A stretch of DNA of 64,000 bases, taken from the NCBI RefSeq assembly GCF_910592395.1, contig NC_088308.1:18307501-18371500 (forward strand), given 5' to 3'. The stretch's first letter is position 1, and each line of letters opens with the position of its first letter. Made by a program: the position numbers and the translations under genes. The stretch comes from Lineus longissimus (Eukaryota; Nemertea; Pilidiophora; Heteronemertea; Lineidae). Positions 23,939 through 36,700 of the stretch are shown here, piece by piece. Under the pieces are notes generated by a model. That model ran no database searches. It saw only the letters and a list, made by a program, of their open reading frames with translations, and was not told where the DNA came from.

Positions 23939-25210
23939 ACAACAAAGTCCTTTGAGCTGCTCTGTAAGAAGAATTGAACATGATTCAAAGACGAGGAAGA
24001 GTTCTTCATTTCGTCCACACTTTGAAGAAATCGAAATGTTTTCACATCGTTTATAAGTTTTCAAGCATATTGCGACAGTTACTAAAGATGTACTTCGTCA
24101 CAGCAGCATATCTCTAAGCCTGGCTGTAACTGTCAAATGAGAGGCCCAAAATTATAAGCTGAACATAGTACATGTATAAAGCAAGCAAAAATCTTGAAAA
24201 ACCTTTGTCAAGGAGTGAGGTTTGACAGGTTTTCCCCAACGAATTATGTTTTGCACATTATTTCAACTTATTTGAAAATAATATTCCAAATATGGAGGGG
24301 CCGTGGGTTCACCTCCTGGCTCATAACTTGGTCCCTCCACTGGTCTTATTCAAATGAGGCCTTTGGAACAACTCCTTGACTCCCGGGAAAGTTTTCTTTG
24401 GAAAAAGTGGTGAAAGAGTGGAGAAAAAATTTGCGGAAAAAGGTGCTTTAAGCATGGTACAATACACTAAGAAAGGTTGCTTTAAGATGTAACTTTTGTC
24501 ACAATTGCTATTGTTATCATTAGTTGTGACATAATTATTTGAAAATTCAAATTAGATATCAAACTGGATACTCATGCAGCCATACTTTTTATAGACTTAA
24601 AACAAGAGCCGTTAATACAAGTACTGTCATATTATCAGGAACGAAATCTTGGCACTATAGACTGACAAATAAAGCGAACATAATGACATATCCTTCATAG
24701 TACCATAATCAATATAAGGAAGCATTTGGTGAAAAAAAAAATTGGGAGTATCTCGTATAGATACAAATATCACATCGCAAGAGGAAATACCAATTCTGTA
24801 ATAGGTTGTATCATGTAACAGTTGGCCATGGCGATTATCTGGCCATCGGGTCGAGAATGAACCAATTAGCCATTGAATCATACTCATCCTGAACAATAAT
24901 CTAAATCGCCAAAACAAAACTGAATCAGTTGCTTACAACTACAAGGCTTGTAAAATTCTAAAAGTAAAATTTCGTCACACAATATTGAATCCAGATCGAT
25001 ATAACACAAAATTGCATTATTATTTTTACAACTATATCAAAAGGAAGGTTGAAAAATTCTTTTGTCCATTGCACTACTGATCAAAACGTCAAAGTCTAAT
25101 GAAGAACTGTTTAAAAATATCTTAAAATCTGCTCTTGGTACATCAGACAGCCCCTTAATCTACAGGCTTGAAACTTTTGTGAAAGATCTGAGATAAAATT
25201 CGTGTCTTAC

Positions 25211-25346
25211 CTGTTTTTGGGTCTATAGAAACTGGTGGTATACCCATGTGTGCTGGAGGTGGCTGTGTAAAGGAGTCATTGTTGTACATCATAAGGTGAG
25301 CCAGCGCACTAGGATGTGTCGGTTGCACCACTGATACTTTGTTCCC
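25211..25346 (-). CDS. TCF: TCF/LEF exon: NKVSVVQP motif to DPKTG
   Basis: The 136-nt exon is phase 0 at its start and reads GNKVSVVQPTHPSALAHLMM, YNNDSFTQPPPAHMGIPPVS, IDPKT, with one base left over. It matches the LEF1/TCF7L2 exon of the pattern SNKVPVVQP.H...PL..Y....F.PG..P.H.P..V.PK.G, including the terminal D-x-K-x-G junction. The acceptor is TATTTTTCAG with a clear pyrimidine tract, and the donor is AACAG-GTAAGA. The preceding exon should end in phase 0 and is not identified with certainty. The 21-nt microexon at 38597 and the 84-nt candidate at 31079 are both compatible. A pogo-like MITE lies only about 25-140 bp upstream of the acceptor. Confidence 0.94.
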
Positions 25347-25370
25347 CTGAAAAATACGAAGAGATGAGAC

Positions 25371-25486
25371 GTTTTAGAACCAAATTGGGCATTTCCATTC
25401 AATTTGACCTCTCTAATCAGGACACCCCTCTATTAAGGACAGTACTTGTCAGTCCCGAGGGTGCGTTAAGCACAGAGGTTCTACTG
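25371..25486. mobile_element. Second pogo-like MITE copy, shortened, upstream of TCF acceptor
   Basis: The right end GCACAGAGGTTCTACTG-TA is the intact CAGTAGAACCTC terminal repeat with TA flank. Internally TAATCAGGACA and CTCTATTAAGGAC match the family seen at 9550-9722 (shared CATTCAATTTGAC and TAATCAGGACA). The left end (TTAGAACC near 25374) is degenerate. At about 116 bp it is shorter than the other copy. Its left edge is about 25 bp from the exon at 25346. Confidence 0.6.
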
Positions 25487-28400
25487 TAAAATGCTGCCGG
25501 CTGAAACAGGAAAAAAACTTTCATAGCCAAGCCAGATGGCGCTCTGTTTTGGGCTGTGCTGACCTTTGTACCTTCAAGCAAACATTTTTAAAGATACTTG
25601 ATAATGTTTTCTCTCACTGAAGACAAGATTAGCATCTTTGGACTGCTTGTGCTGGCAGTGGCAGAGGAACTTTGACAGAAATTTTGAAGTTGCAGAATCT
25701 AAAGCACTCGGAACATCAGGGGCAAGAACATATGGTATTGCAATTTGGGAAGAAATTCCCTCAGCTGACATGTTATACCTGTACCTATAACAGTGTACCC
25801 AAAATTAGGGATGGGTGAAAAAAATTCATCTCCGTTTACAAAAAGAAGAAGGGGATAGCTACGCAGTTTTATCAGCAGTTGTTACAGAAGATGTCTTATT
25901 CAAGGACATCATATTATTAGTCAACATCATCCGATACCTCTGTCTTCAACTTGATAAGAGAGACTTCTTTCAGGAGTAACACAAGAACAAAAAGGATATC
26001 ACCAACAAAAAAATAAATGACCCTGCTGATTATGGCATAGGAACAAAAGGTCCACAGATGCATTTTTATTGTGGAATAAATACATATGCATAATCTGTAA
26101 AGATCATTTAACATGAGCTCCTGTTTCATTCCTATCCAAGGTAATTTAGAGCATTCCTATTTTTATTGGTACCAAAGACTGTCCAGATCAGACAGGAGTG
26201 GTATCAAAATATAGTTAAAAACCTAAGCTTATGAACATGTGGATAATCCCATGTCCAAAATGCGACTTGTTATCCATTTTTCTGTGATGGGCCATCGCCA
26301 AATCTACAAAAATAAAATGCCTCTGAACTTTGTCGGCTCACAGTATCACAACACTGAATCATCCAAGTCGAAATGTTCCAGAAAAACTGCCTTAAAATGC
26401 TGAAGAGTAAACTAACCTAAAATCAACTTATTCAATTTCAGCTGAGACAAAGCAACGTTGCTTTCTTCCATTTACTGGACCGTTGATTAGATTAAAGTCA
26501 AAACAAGCAGGCACCATCAGGTCGCAGTATGGTAGGGGAGATCAAGGGGTACAGGGAGAGAGGAGGCTGAGGTTAATGGTAAAGAAACATGGAAGCTATT
26601 ACTGATTAGTCTGTCAAAGGCGTAGAGAAATAGACAAAGCTATTGCTGATTTGACAAGGGTAGTCCCATAATCTGTTTATCATTGAAAACCCGGGAGTAT
26701 TTTGATGATTACGTGGGGTGGTGAGTTTTTTATGACTTTAGCACTGGGAGCATGACCGTGATTATTCTGGGGCAGAATCTTTTTGAGATTCTGAACAGTG
26801 ACTTTGAAACTGTGAAGATAGATCCCTGAGGAGTGAACTCAAAGAATGTGAGCAGCTTTCATCTACAGAGCATGGCTGTAATTCACAGCAAATACCAGAT
26901 GAAAGGAACTGGAATGTACATGTACATTTTTATTCCAAAAGAAAACAGCCATGATGAAATTTGTTTTCTACAATGCCACCAATGACAGGGAGCTGGATCA
27001 TAATTAAGCATCTTCTCTTGGCAGTTGAGTTTGACCATGTTATTTGTGACTATCCATTCTCTCAAACATGGTGATTATGAAAACTGGTAAACCGACAAAT
27101 CTGAAAGACCGGCCATCATACCCACAATATTTCCCGCTTCACTTGTGATACACTCAGGGCTTCAAAAACTGAGTGAACTGTTACAACCATGACAAGATCA
27201 ATTCAAACTGCAGGAAACTTCAATTGAACCCCTAATGAATCACCATGCAATTTTGAAACCTGATACAATGTCGTGACCTATGATAAGAAAGAAGGGGTAG
27301 GGCACAGCCGCAGGGCAATAAACATGGCTTTATTTTCCGCAGTTACTCCTGGGGGTGAAATGCTCTTGGATAAAAGACATCTTCTGAGGGTCCCTATATC
27401 ATAGCAGATAACTGCCCCCTGATTCTAATCACGATATAATGGACTATTGTTACCTTTATATGTTTTGTATCAACTCGAGCAGCTGGTGTCAAAATGGCGC
27501 AGGCCCTCCCCCACATGATACGCCACTTTGGTAATATTACATGGCGGGCGATACAGGCTAATTTAATATTACACTTCAAAAGTAACAGTTTCTGAATCAT
27601 AATGAGAAAACAATAGGACATTGTGAATGTTTATGCGATATGGCTCGGCAAGAGCAGCTGCTTATTTGATGGTGAGGACCTACGGACCCACCCCTCTCAT
27701 TATCAAGAGAAGCATCACGGTCGATGAGCCTGGGCCCATCGGAGCACTCATTCTACCCACACCTAGGAGCCAGCGCTGCAGCGCTTCTTTACGAACAAGT
27801 CGGGCGTTAAATTAAACAGATGATCTGAGTGAATGCGGACTTGTCTGATCTCCAAATAAAACTCTTGAATTAGTTCTAAGTGAGCAGCCCTAAAGCTTGG
27901 GTGCTTGCCCAGGGACAATTCCCCAGCAGGAAAGCAAACAGACACTGTGAAGAAATACCCCAGACATTTCTGAGATTTGGTTCAGGAGAGACTGTTTGTG
28001 TCAGGAAGTGGAACATTTCACCCGCAAGAAATAAATCGGGATGATTCAGGGCCAAGGGGGTAGAATGCTTTGAGATTTGATTAATATCTTGGTCAAGGAC
28101 ATTGAAAATCTGACTTTTTTCCCCGTGAATATATCTTCTGAATATTGAAAATAATTTGGTCATCAGAACGGTAGTCTTACCTCTCTGAGCTCGAGAGGAC
28201 AAACCACTCACCATGCAGATTTGCATCTGAACCAATAAACCTTTTCCTTTGCCTTACTATCAGTAACCATTTGTCGCTTGGAAAAAGTCAAAACCTAGAT
28301 AGCAACAAAATTCGACACTTATTCAACCTTGATGGACGATATTGCTACGAAACTAACAGACACAACAATGCTTTCGGCTTGTTTTTCAAGCCTTTTTCCA

Positions 28401-28948
28401 GCTAATACGACAATATTTACAGGAAGCTAATGGAAATATGAAATTTCTCAACAAGGCTCTCAGGTGCTTTTACCAATGACAAATTTCGGCTCTTATCATA
28501 AGACACTGATTAGCTACTAATGAAGAAGCCAATAAACAGGGAGTGTGATCACAGAATAATTGTAGATGATGGCACGGCATAATCACCGTACAGGGACAGT
28601 ACAAAGGCAACCCAAAAGCAAACTACGCCCTAATTATATGCATAGTCAAAGATCAGACAAATGCCAATCATTGTCACCTAATGTCACATGTCTCGTCTGA
28701 AGTCGCGGTAAAATGGCGGTAAAAGCAGACTTGTCCTGACCGGTAAAGAAGTGTAACGTAAGAAGTTGTGATATCTCAGTTAGGTCACTTATCATCCTGA
28801 TGATGACGGCTACAATTAAGATGTGATCTTGTCCAATTGGACACGATACTCCATCAGGTAATGTTCAAGGATGGCGAAAAGCCCTGGTCGTCCCCTGACA
28901 TCAAACTCAAACAATGGTTAGCTCCTGTGATAAAGTGCGCAATTGGTG

Positions 28949-29521
28949 TCAATATCGACCAAAAGAAGAACAACAATATACTTGGCAGACTGAAGAAATT
29001 GTCCATGGACTACAGGTCAGGTGGACATGAGATGGACTTCTGAATATGCAGCAGTGATGATGGAGTCCACAATGACCATGCAGACGCAACAAAAAAACTG
29101 CCGTCATGAGTAGGCTTACGCCTTTGTTGTTAAGGGGGATGGAAATGATAGTCCACAAGTGGAGGACAAAGGGAGTCACTAACAGACGAAAGGTCGGGAC
29201 AATGTCCATCTTAAGGCTATTAGCGCTGATGATAAGGGCAAATATTGACCACAATGAATTATGGGATACTTCGATGTTTGATCGCGGAATAAATGAGAGA
29301 ATATTCTTGTTTTCTTTTCTAGTATATTGACGACATCTACATGTCGTAGGCAAAGTTAGAGTACATTTGGATGGCAGTGCAACTTCAAACAATGGAAACA
29401 GAACTGTCCCAAATAACCTGTCATTTTTTCTCCATTTCAATGCCTTCAGAGCTGATAATTTGAAGTGATTTGTTACAAATATTAAATAGCCACTTTTTGA
29501 GAGTGAACCACTCCATGGCAT
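28949..29521 (-). other. Unexplained 190-codon open frame inside TCF intron
   Basis: From ATG at 29521 (MPWSGSLSKSG) the frame runs to a stop at 28949 and is the longest in the window. With stop frequency estimated for about 61 percent AT, a frame this long is expected about 0.02 times in 64 kb, so it is a mild outlier. The product would be basic, hydrophobic and Cys/His-rich near its C-terminus, with no motif I recognise. It may be chance, a decayed element, or a nested intronless gene on the same strand as TCF. Confidence 0.15.
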
Positions 29522-30876
29522 TGACTGCAAAGTCTTTACGCAAATAGTCTAACCATTATTATTATAAGAATATGAATATCCTAAATGCAATTTCCAATGA
29601 TCTCCTAACTTTGAAGCCATCTTTCATAAATCATACAGCATTTTGCATTTTGCATTGGAAAACTTAACGTTTGTGATATACATCTTCGAATCAAAGAGAT
29701 CAAGCTCAGTGGTCGGACATATATTTCAAGGGTTAACCTGGCTTCCAAACATCAAAAGTTATTGGACTAAAAGTAAACTTTTCAAGTCAATCTGATTTCA
29801 CAGATTCCTCTTTGTCGCCCAAAGGCGGAGTAGACACATCAAGATATCTAGAACATAGACACAGAAACTTCAAATTCCACAAAGGTGATCCCTAAGAGGT
29901 GTATTTCCAAAATATTGGGGGATAAGTAGTAAGCCTCACAGTGTCTGCTAGCGTAAGCAGACAGATTTTTCATCCCATGATTGGACTTTTGTCTCTTCGG
30001 ATTACGCTCATGAGCTGAGTAGCCAGGAATTTGTCTTTCTTCCTTCCTTAAGCTCCTTACGACGTTACCGTCAGCGAGCCAGATTTCTTGTTCTTATCCC
30101 AGCAAATAGGGCATCAGTTAATTAAGGCAAAATGTCTTTTATCTCATGAAAGGTTAAACCTTTTACCATCAACACAGTTTTACCGCCCGTTATAATAGCC
30201 GTGAAAAGGAGAGATTAACGCCTATGATTTGGATATGAATAATTTTTTCATCCTCATTTCATGTACCACTTTTCGCAATTTGTTGCAAAACCAGACATGG
30301 ATTTGAAACTCATATCCTGGTGAAGTCACTCATTGTTACTGCATTTAAAATATCTGATTAATTCATCAGGATAATATCCAAATCGTAATTCATCTAATCT
30401 TTCACAAATCACTGGTTATAGAAATTTCCTTTTTTAAAGTTTGTAGAGAAACCTCTAGAATAAAATTTACATTCTTTCAAAACAATTCCAGAGAAAACAC
30501 AATAATGATAGCAGGTTACATGTCCATTGTGTCATGTTTCAATCAATATTGATAATTAAATAATAATGACTAAGATTATATAGGTGTCATACCTATATCT
30601 AGACACATGTTTTCCCCGTAGGCAGCACAGATCATTCAGATAAAGTCCACCACCTACAACTTGGACATGTTGAAAAGGTCACTGCACCAAATGCTTCAAT
30701 CTGCCCAACTTCTTAACTTCCGTGGCACAAACTTTTTCGACATTTAACGCCCACAATTCCATTAGCCAGCAATGTTTCGGTGATAATCTTCCACCGATGA
30801 ATTAGAAATATGATGTATTGTAGAAGTAAGATGGGACAGGAGTCAGTATGGTTACAGATTTCCTATTTTTTACATC

Positions 30877-31300
30877 TTGTCGAGAAAAGATACACGAAGT
30901 ACTCTAGGATATCTCGATATTGCCTCTGATACGGCCACTGCCGCAGAAATCCTTCGAAGCAATCTCACGTCTGCTCCTCATTCGAAAAGAAGCAATAACC
31001 CAACGTCAAAGGATCACTCGGCAAACATCTCGAACGACTCGGAAGTCGGTAATTTACCCCCGACAATTTTTATCTTACCGGACCACAGCGTTGGTCAAGA
31101 ACAAAGCAAACAGTACCAAACATCGCTTCTTTGGAAGAAAAGTTTCGACCAATCAGAGCCATGATAAGATTCTCTAATTACAAGTTCGGTGTCCAGCGTC
31201 TTTTTCGTTCCGCAACATCAAACGTGGCTTCTAACATGCATTTTCAGTGATTCTTTGATTCGCCGTGTTTTAATAATGACCGATGCTCCAGGTAATACAA
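30877..31300. promoter_or_regulatory. CpG-rich intronic patch (candidate internal promoter)
   Basis: About 6 percent of dinucleotide positions are CpG by eye (for example eight in 31163-31300), well above the surrounding intron. The patch overlaps the candidate first exon at 31079-31162 and also has stop-free plus-strand frames, which CpG-rich DNA tends to have. An internal or bidirectional promoter is the simplest functional reading. Confidence 0.35.
31079..31162 (-). CDS. Candidate alternative first coding exon of TCF
   Basis: ATG at 31162 in strong context (ATCATGG) begins 28 open codons (MALIGRNFSSKEAMF...) that end exactly at a good donor, CCG-GTAAGA, in phase 0. The next recognised exon (25346) starts in phase 0, so the join reads ...DQRCGP-GNKVSVV. 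Such a transcript would lack the beta-catenin-binding domain, as in vertebrate LEF1/TCF7 isoforms made from internal promoters. Against it, the 28 residues match nothing I know and the phase fit has a one-in-three chance of arising randomly. Confidence 0.28.
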
Positions 31301-32432
31301 CAATTAATTGCCCGAGCATAAATAAACATGACATCACAGGAACGAGGGCGGTGTAATTTCTTCCCGAGGATTTCATTTAGTTTTCTCCTTTGAAGATTAG
31401 GTGAGGTTCGGTCATCTTGGTAAATGTAATTGAGAAAGTCCACTGTCCTGGCCGGACTTGCTGTGTAGATTGAGAAATCGTCTCCTGACATCAAGACTAT
31501 CAGGAAACGGCTTGGAAGCTGACCATCTAATCTATTTATGTTCGGTAACTCGCACTAATCATTGCTTATTTGAGACCACTTATTACGAAAACAAAAGGAC
31601 TCGTTGAAGGATGTCAGAAGATATGTCAAATCGGAAGGATGTGATATGGACAAACCATCAGACATTCTGCCAGGCATATTTCTTTTTTTTTCTGATGAGA
31701 TGCCTGACAGGGCAACATCATGTCTTTTCCTTTACAGTTGAAATAGGAGGTCTTCTTGACCCTTGCGCATTAACACATGTTGATCACAGAAACCTCAAGG
31801 TGTAGTGAGTGAATGGCTCATTCTCTCATTTAAGGAAAACAAGTCCAAGACAATCGGTATCCCTGCCTTTGCCTTGGGACTTTTAGGAAATCATTCCACC
31901 CTTGAGATTGGGAGGGGGATGGAATGGTGGAAACTCCAAGGCCCTCATGATTTTCTACCAAGACTACTCTTACACAATACTTCTCATCCACTAAAAATAA
32001 CCAGTATCATCAAAAAATATCTCAAGGGCAATCCATTTAAGTCTATTTAGTAACCCATCAAGTTACTATTTTCCTGATATTATTACTAACAATTCTATAT
32101 ATGTGAACAGCATTGAACGTTTCTTCAAAGCTTTTAAGGTAACAGGTTGCAAAGGAGTTAAAATGAGTACATTTAGCTCATCTTCAATATCAAAAGGTGG
32201 CTTCCATTTGCTCAAAGTATTTATAATAATGCATCGAGCAATGTGTTGAAAAGACGTCTCTGGCAAGACTTGGATTCGCAAATCATGATTATTACTATCT
32301 GTGTCATATAGGGAGCAAAGAAAATGGGATGGATATCATTTTGATGTTTTTAGACTAAGTTCTAGGTATGTAATTATTTTAATACTTTGTATAACCTTGG
32401 GACTTTTAGGAACCAAGTATGGGTAATTATCT

Positions 32433-32720
32433 TTTTCCATAATTTGTGGACATAGTGTGTCAGGGAGGTGAGAAAAGTTAACTCTCTATCTGCTTACAGC
32501 GCGACTTGAAACTCAACAATGGAAATTTAGCAACATCAGTTTTCAAATGTTCATTCCAAATGCCACAGACTGACTTGAGAAAAGATCACATCAGCTATCC
32601 GGAAAAGCTTTCAAGAACAGAGCATAATCTGTTTTCCATAATTTGTGAACAAAGTGCATAGGGAAGTGCGAATAAATCCTAGTCTATCTGCTTAGAGCGC
32701 GACTTGAAACCAGCCAACGG
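32433..32720. repeat. Diverged direct repeat, 199-bp period
   Basis: TTTTCCATAATTTGTG recurs at 32433 and 32632. Each copy is followed by an AGTG-AGGGA-GTG stretch and TCTATCTGCTTA-AGCGCGACTTGAAAC. Copies are clearly related but diverged. A separate 18-bp exact match, CCTTGGGACTTTTAGGAA, links 31872 and 32395. Confidence 0.75.
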
Positions 32721-33698
32721 GGGTCGCCTTTGAAGATTCGATCAGACTCATGATGGAAACTTAAAGGGTTTTAAATGAAGATCCACAGAGGCATGAAAGA
32801 ACACAGGCGATCAAAGGAAAGATTGGTTGAAAGTAAAGAAATTCAGCCGAGCGAGGGGAGAGCCCGGTGACTGAGCACAAAATTTTGTAGCAGAGTACGC
32901 AAGTTTTCAAAAGATTACACGAGATCTTGGCAAGATTTTAAAGAGAATTGCCTTGGATGTCGTCGCCTGGAAGCAAATCCTCCACACAGATTTGAGAGAT
33001 TTGAGAAACTTGACTTGGTCGATGTGATCAGCTGGGGAGCGAACCTCAGTGTCTAACTATCAGGGATCAGCAAACAATTGCAACCATGCAGTTCCTACCA
33101 CAATTGACAAATCTCCAAACAAACACATTACATGTAGCAACAGATTTTGTCAGTTAGCTATCACTGCCACCTTTTGGCAATAAAGTCCCTCATTCTAGAT
33201 GTAATCACTCTTACTTGTAAAATATCACACAAATGTTATCTAACCTAGTGCTCATTAATGGAGTCAATCGGAGATTGTAGAAATCATGACATCTTTGTAG
33301 GCACGACACCTATGATTTAATGACTTTTCCCTTTTTGAACAATCAGCCATCGGTATGACAAAGATATCTGTAAGGGTTAGAAAGATTGCTGCATTGAAGT
33401 CATCAGTAGGAGGTCGGCATGGGTCCATGGTATAGGTAGCCAATTAGACAACCCTTGTAAAACGGTGTGGCAGCTATTACGGACGAAACCGAACAAATCG
33501 CCGTGCATCATATTTTCATCTCTCAGATTCTGATTTGACCCAGTGATGAATAAAAACCATTGTGCAAATTGTGATGTAACTAATTTTCTTCTGAAAATCT
33601 CGGTAAGCCTTGAATCAAACAATTACAGATACGGGACAAGTGAAGCAAGAACCGGAATGCTGGGGATACGTCATGTGGAAGACGAGGCCCGCGGTACG

Positions 33699-33706
33699 CT
33701 TTGATC
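33699..33706 (+). promoter_or_regulatory. TCF/LEF core site in a GC-rich patch
   Basis: CTTTGATC lies within locally GC-rich sequence (GAGGCCCGCGGTACG before it, CGGGCAGCCCCGCGCG after it), unlike the AT-rich surroundings. Motif-based candidate only. Confidence 0.25.
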
Positions 33707-36700
33707 CGGGCAGCCCCGCGCGCTGGCAATGGTTTGTACACATCTCAGTATTCGCTGACTGGACGATATAATTACGCAGGACCTAGTCAAGAGGGATTGT
33801 GGACTGGAGGATTTTTCACCGAAAGATGTAATGAAATCCTGTGGCAATAGACAGCAGAGAGTAAACAAGACTTAGTCCAACTAGATATGAAATCGAGTAG
33901 AGCTGGTCTCAAGATGACTTGATGAAGTTTTTTGTACAAAACAGCATGTACATGTACTACTGTCTCCGACCAAGTAAGACTGGAACTCATTTCACTTTGT
34001 TCTCAAAGAACTTCTTCAGGTACATAGTTATAATTGTCTACTGTTGGCATAATTATAATTGGCTCCAAAGTCGCGATCAAAGCGACCGCTTCGGACAGGA
34101 ACAATCTCCTAATTAAACTGGTTTCATCGTCGACACAATAAAGACGGCAATGTCAGGCTGGAAACCTATCATTATCTACCGATCGAGCCAATCGAATCTT
34201 CTAAGGGGAAAAGTGAAAATCTCAACCGGACCACCTCCAGATTAGCAAAACCTTGAGGATAAACCATCAGGATATGTCATTTTCCGCAGAGTATCCAACG
34301 CACTTTGACCAACTGCCTAGTCACCGCAAAAGATCGAAGAAATTCATAACAATTTATGGACAATGATGGTAATTATTAGTCCAATTTACGAATCCGGCAA
34401 AAAAAATATTAGCCTCCGAGAAAAAATGTGACATGTCCCTGAGATGGGCTAATGAAGTAAATGTTGTGGAAGGAACAAGTCTGGAAGTAAAAAGTGGTTT
34501 CACCTTTATAAAGGTATGATTTTAATGGTTCAGGTACATTGTTTACATTCGGCTGATAGCTATCGATGTCCATGGACATTTTCCGTGGAGTTATGGTTTT
34601 GACTGTATGCGGTCATGATTACAGTAAGCTTTCAATAACCCAAAGTAGAATATTTCATTGATCACATCTAAAATCTCAGTTATGATCCCTATAGTAACCA
34701 AATTGAAGCAGTAAATATGTGTAAACAGAAATTCAAACTTCAATCACTTTGTTTTTCCATGAACAAGATATCCCACAATCATACAACTAATTTCATCTTT
34801 TACGAGGTTATTACTGCTTAATTTAGAAATTTCTTTGGAGTTTTCGCTAAATATAACCCTCGCCAAGCCCACGAGATCCAGGCCAATCCAATTCTCACCT
34901 CCACTGACCTTCATTTTCTGTCACAGACTTGTATTTTACAGCATTTTGCGCAGGTGTGTCTTGCATGGTGACGCACTTCCGTCATTGATTATTGACAATA
35001 AGCATGATTCCAGACCTTTAAGTGGAAACATGATCGCAAACAACGTCATCAATAACCAACCACATCACCCTATCCTAGGTACGAATTTGTTATTTCTAAC
35101 TTCCTTCGCACATCGACGGTAATTTCTTAGGCCAATCAGGAGCACAACAAAACATGAAAGTGCTATAATGGGAATTTGAATCAAGAAATAACTCGGTCCA
35201 AAAAAAGATTCTTCACTATTTTCAGTTGCAAATATAAATATAACTTCAATTAAGTGCTATAGAAGTTAGACTTTATATCCTCAGTTACAAACCAAAACAA
35301 CCAAATAAGGCACTGAAAGCCTTTTTACTCTTACATTTTTTTACATAGCCCCACATCAGAACTGATAATAAGTATTTTATTATATCAAATCATCCAAGAA
35401 ATAAGGAAAGATAATCAGTTAAGAGCAGATTTCAACTCCTTTGATTAAAATTTAATTAGAATATTACTAGAAAAATATTCCCAGATAAAGCAATATTGAA
35501 ATGGTTCCTGTGTCCAAACAACCTTTCGATTATCAAATGCGACCCATCACACCAAAATGGGAGTCACATTTGTGGCATATGGAGTTGTCCACATTTTTCG
35601 TCTAGCTTAGCTTATCAGCCTTATAAAGCCATGAACAGCGCCACTAATGACGAGACACAAATCATACGGACTGCCCTTAATATACACTGAGAGAGTAATG
35701 AATGCAATATCTCTTCCGAAGTCCCACAACAAAGAAGCACTCAGGACCTATCACACACTTATCGCAATGGCGTATTTACCCACAATTCCTATAACCCGAC
35801 GCCACAAGGAGAAGAAAGTTTGTGCCATAAGGAAAGAGCAATTACTGCCTTTTAGTCAGTGGTCATCACTTCTCGACAACCAAGGGCCCAAACGGCACCG
35901 CAATCATCGAAATTCTTTCTCGCAAATGAAAGTGGTGAACCCTGAGGAATCCCGCCTTTGAAATCAAATATTTTAACACACGGCGATGACAAAGTCAAAC
36001 AGGGCACTGTCACAAGCGCCTTTGTTTTGGCAACATCTGTTTTTTTCTTCCGTTTAATTGAAGGAAAGTCTACAGGTCTTCAAAGTTGTACGCCATTGCT
36101 AGGGGTGTCAAAGTAAACATTTGAAACCTTTGCCATGAATGCGAGCAGACGACACTAGAGCAGAAGATAGCACTGGATCAAGGAACGCCATCGCAGAAGG
36201 GGCAGGGGCAGGTGCCGTATGAGATGAAATGCATTATAACTATTCATTATCTTCAATTTCAAAGACTTGAGATTTTTTCATAGTTTCATTTAAATTGATG
36301 ATGAGTTGTATTCCCCCTCTGGGGGTAAACCGCGTCACCACTTGACATGCGTGCACTGGTGACAATATTCCATCTGCGCTACATAATTAACACTAAAATC
36401 CCTGCGACCTAAGTGCCCTACAATTAAAAACATCCCGTCCGCCTTTTGTTTATCCGAGTCTTTAAATGTCTTCTCACATTCATGTCACCATTTGAGATGT
36501 CGTGGAATTAATATTACATTTAATTTCTAAAACATTGCTCCAGGTCTGAGCATGATTCAATGGGTGTCAACTGAGCCTTTGAGTGCGTCAAGAGAAATCA
36601 TCTGGAATATGGGTGCTATAATCATCAACTAGCATTACATGCTTTTACTCATTTTGCAGCCGCAATCTGCCAAAGGAAAGCCGTAAATCTTCAGAAAAGA

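Larger units (their letters stand above)
9840..25210 (-). other. 15.4-kb TCF intron
   Basis: This intron separates the NKVSVVQP exon from the 91-nt exon. It contains the 9.9-kb foldback, a diverged duplication near 10.4-10.7 kb, a possible cassette exon at 14902-14954, a CpG-richer patch at 16.35-16.71 kb with a candidate internal start, a 78-bp tandem duplication at 21.1 kb and a homeodomain-type palindrome at 23.9 kb. In the stretches 10.8-14.9, 16.8-21.1 and 21.3-23.9 kb I see only AT-rich sequence with short chance open frames. Confidence 0.8.

Noticed and set aside
28181-28226. 46-nt segment with acceptor- and donor-like borders on the minus strand (MQICMVSG...)
   Set aside because: Its length leaves a phase that does not fit the next TCF exon, the pyrimidine tract is poor, and there is an internal competing GTGAGT.
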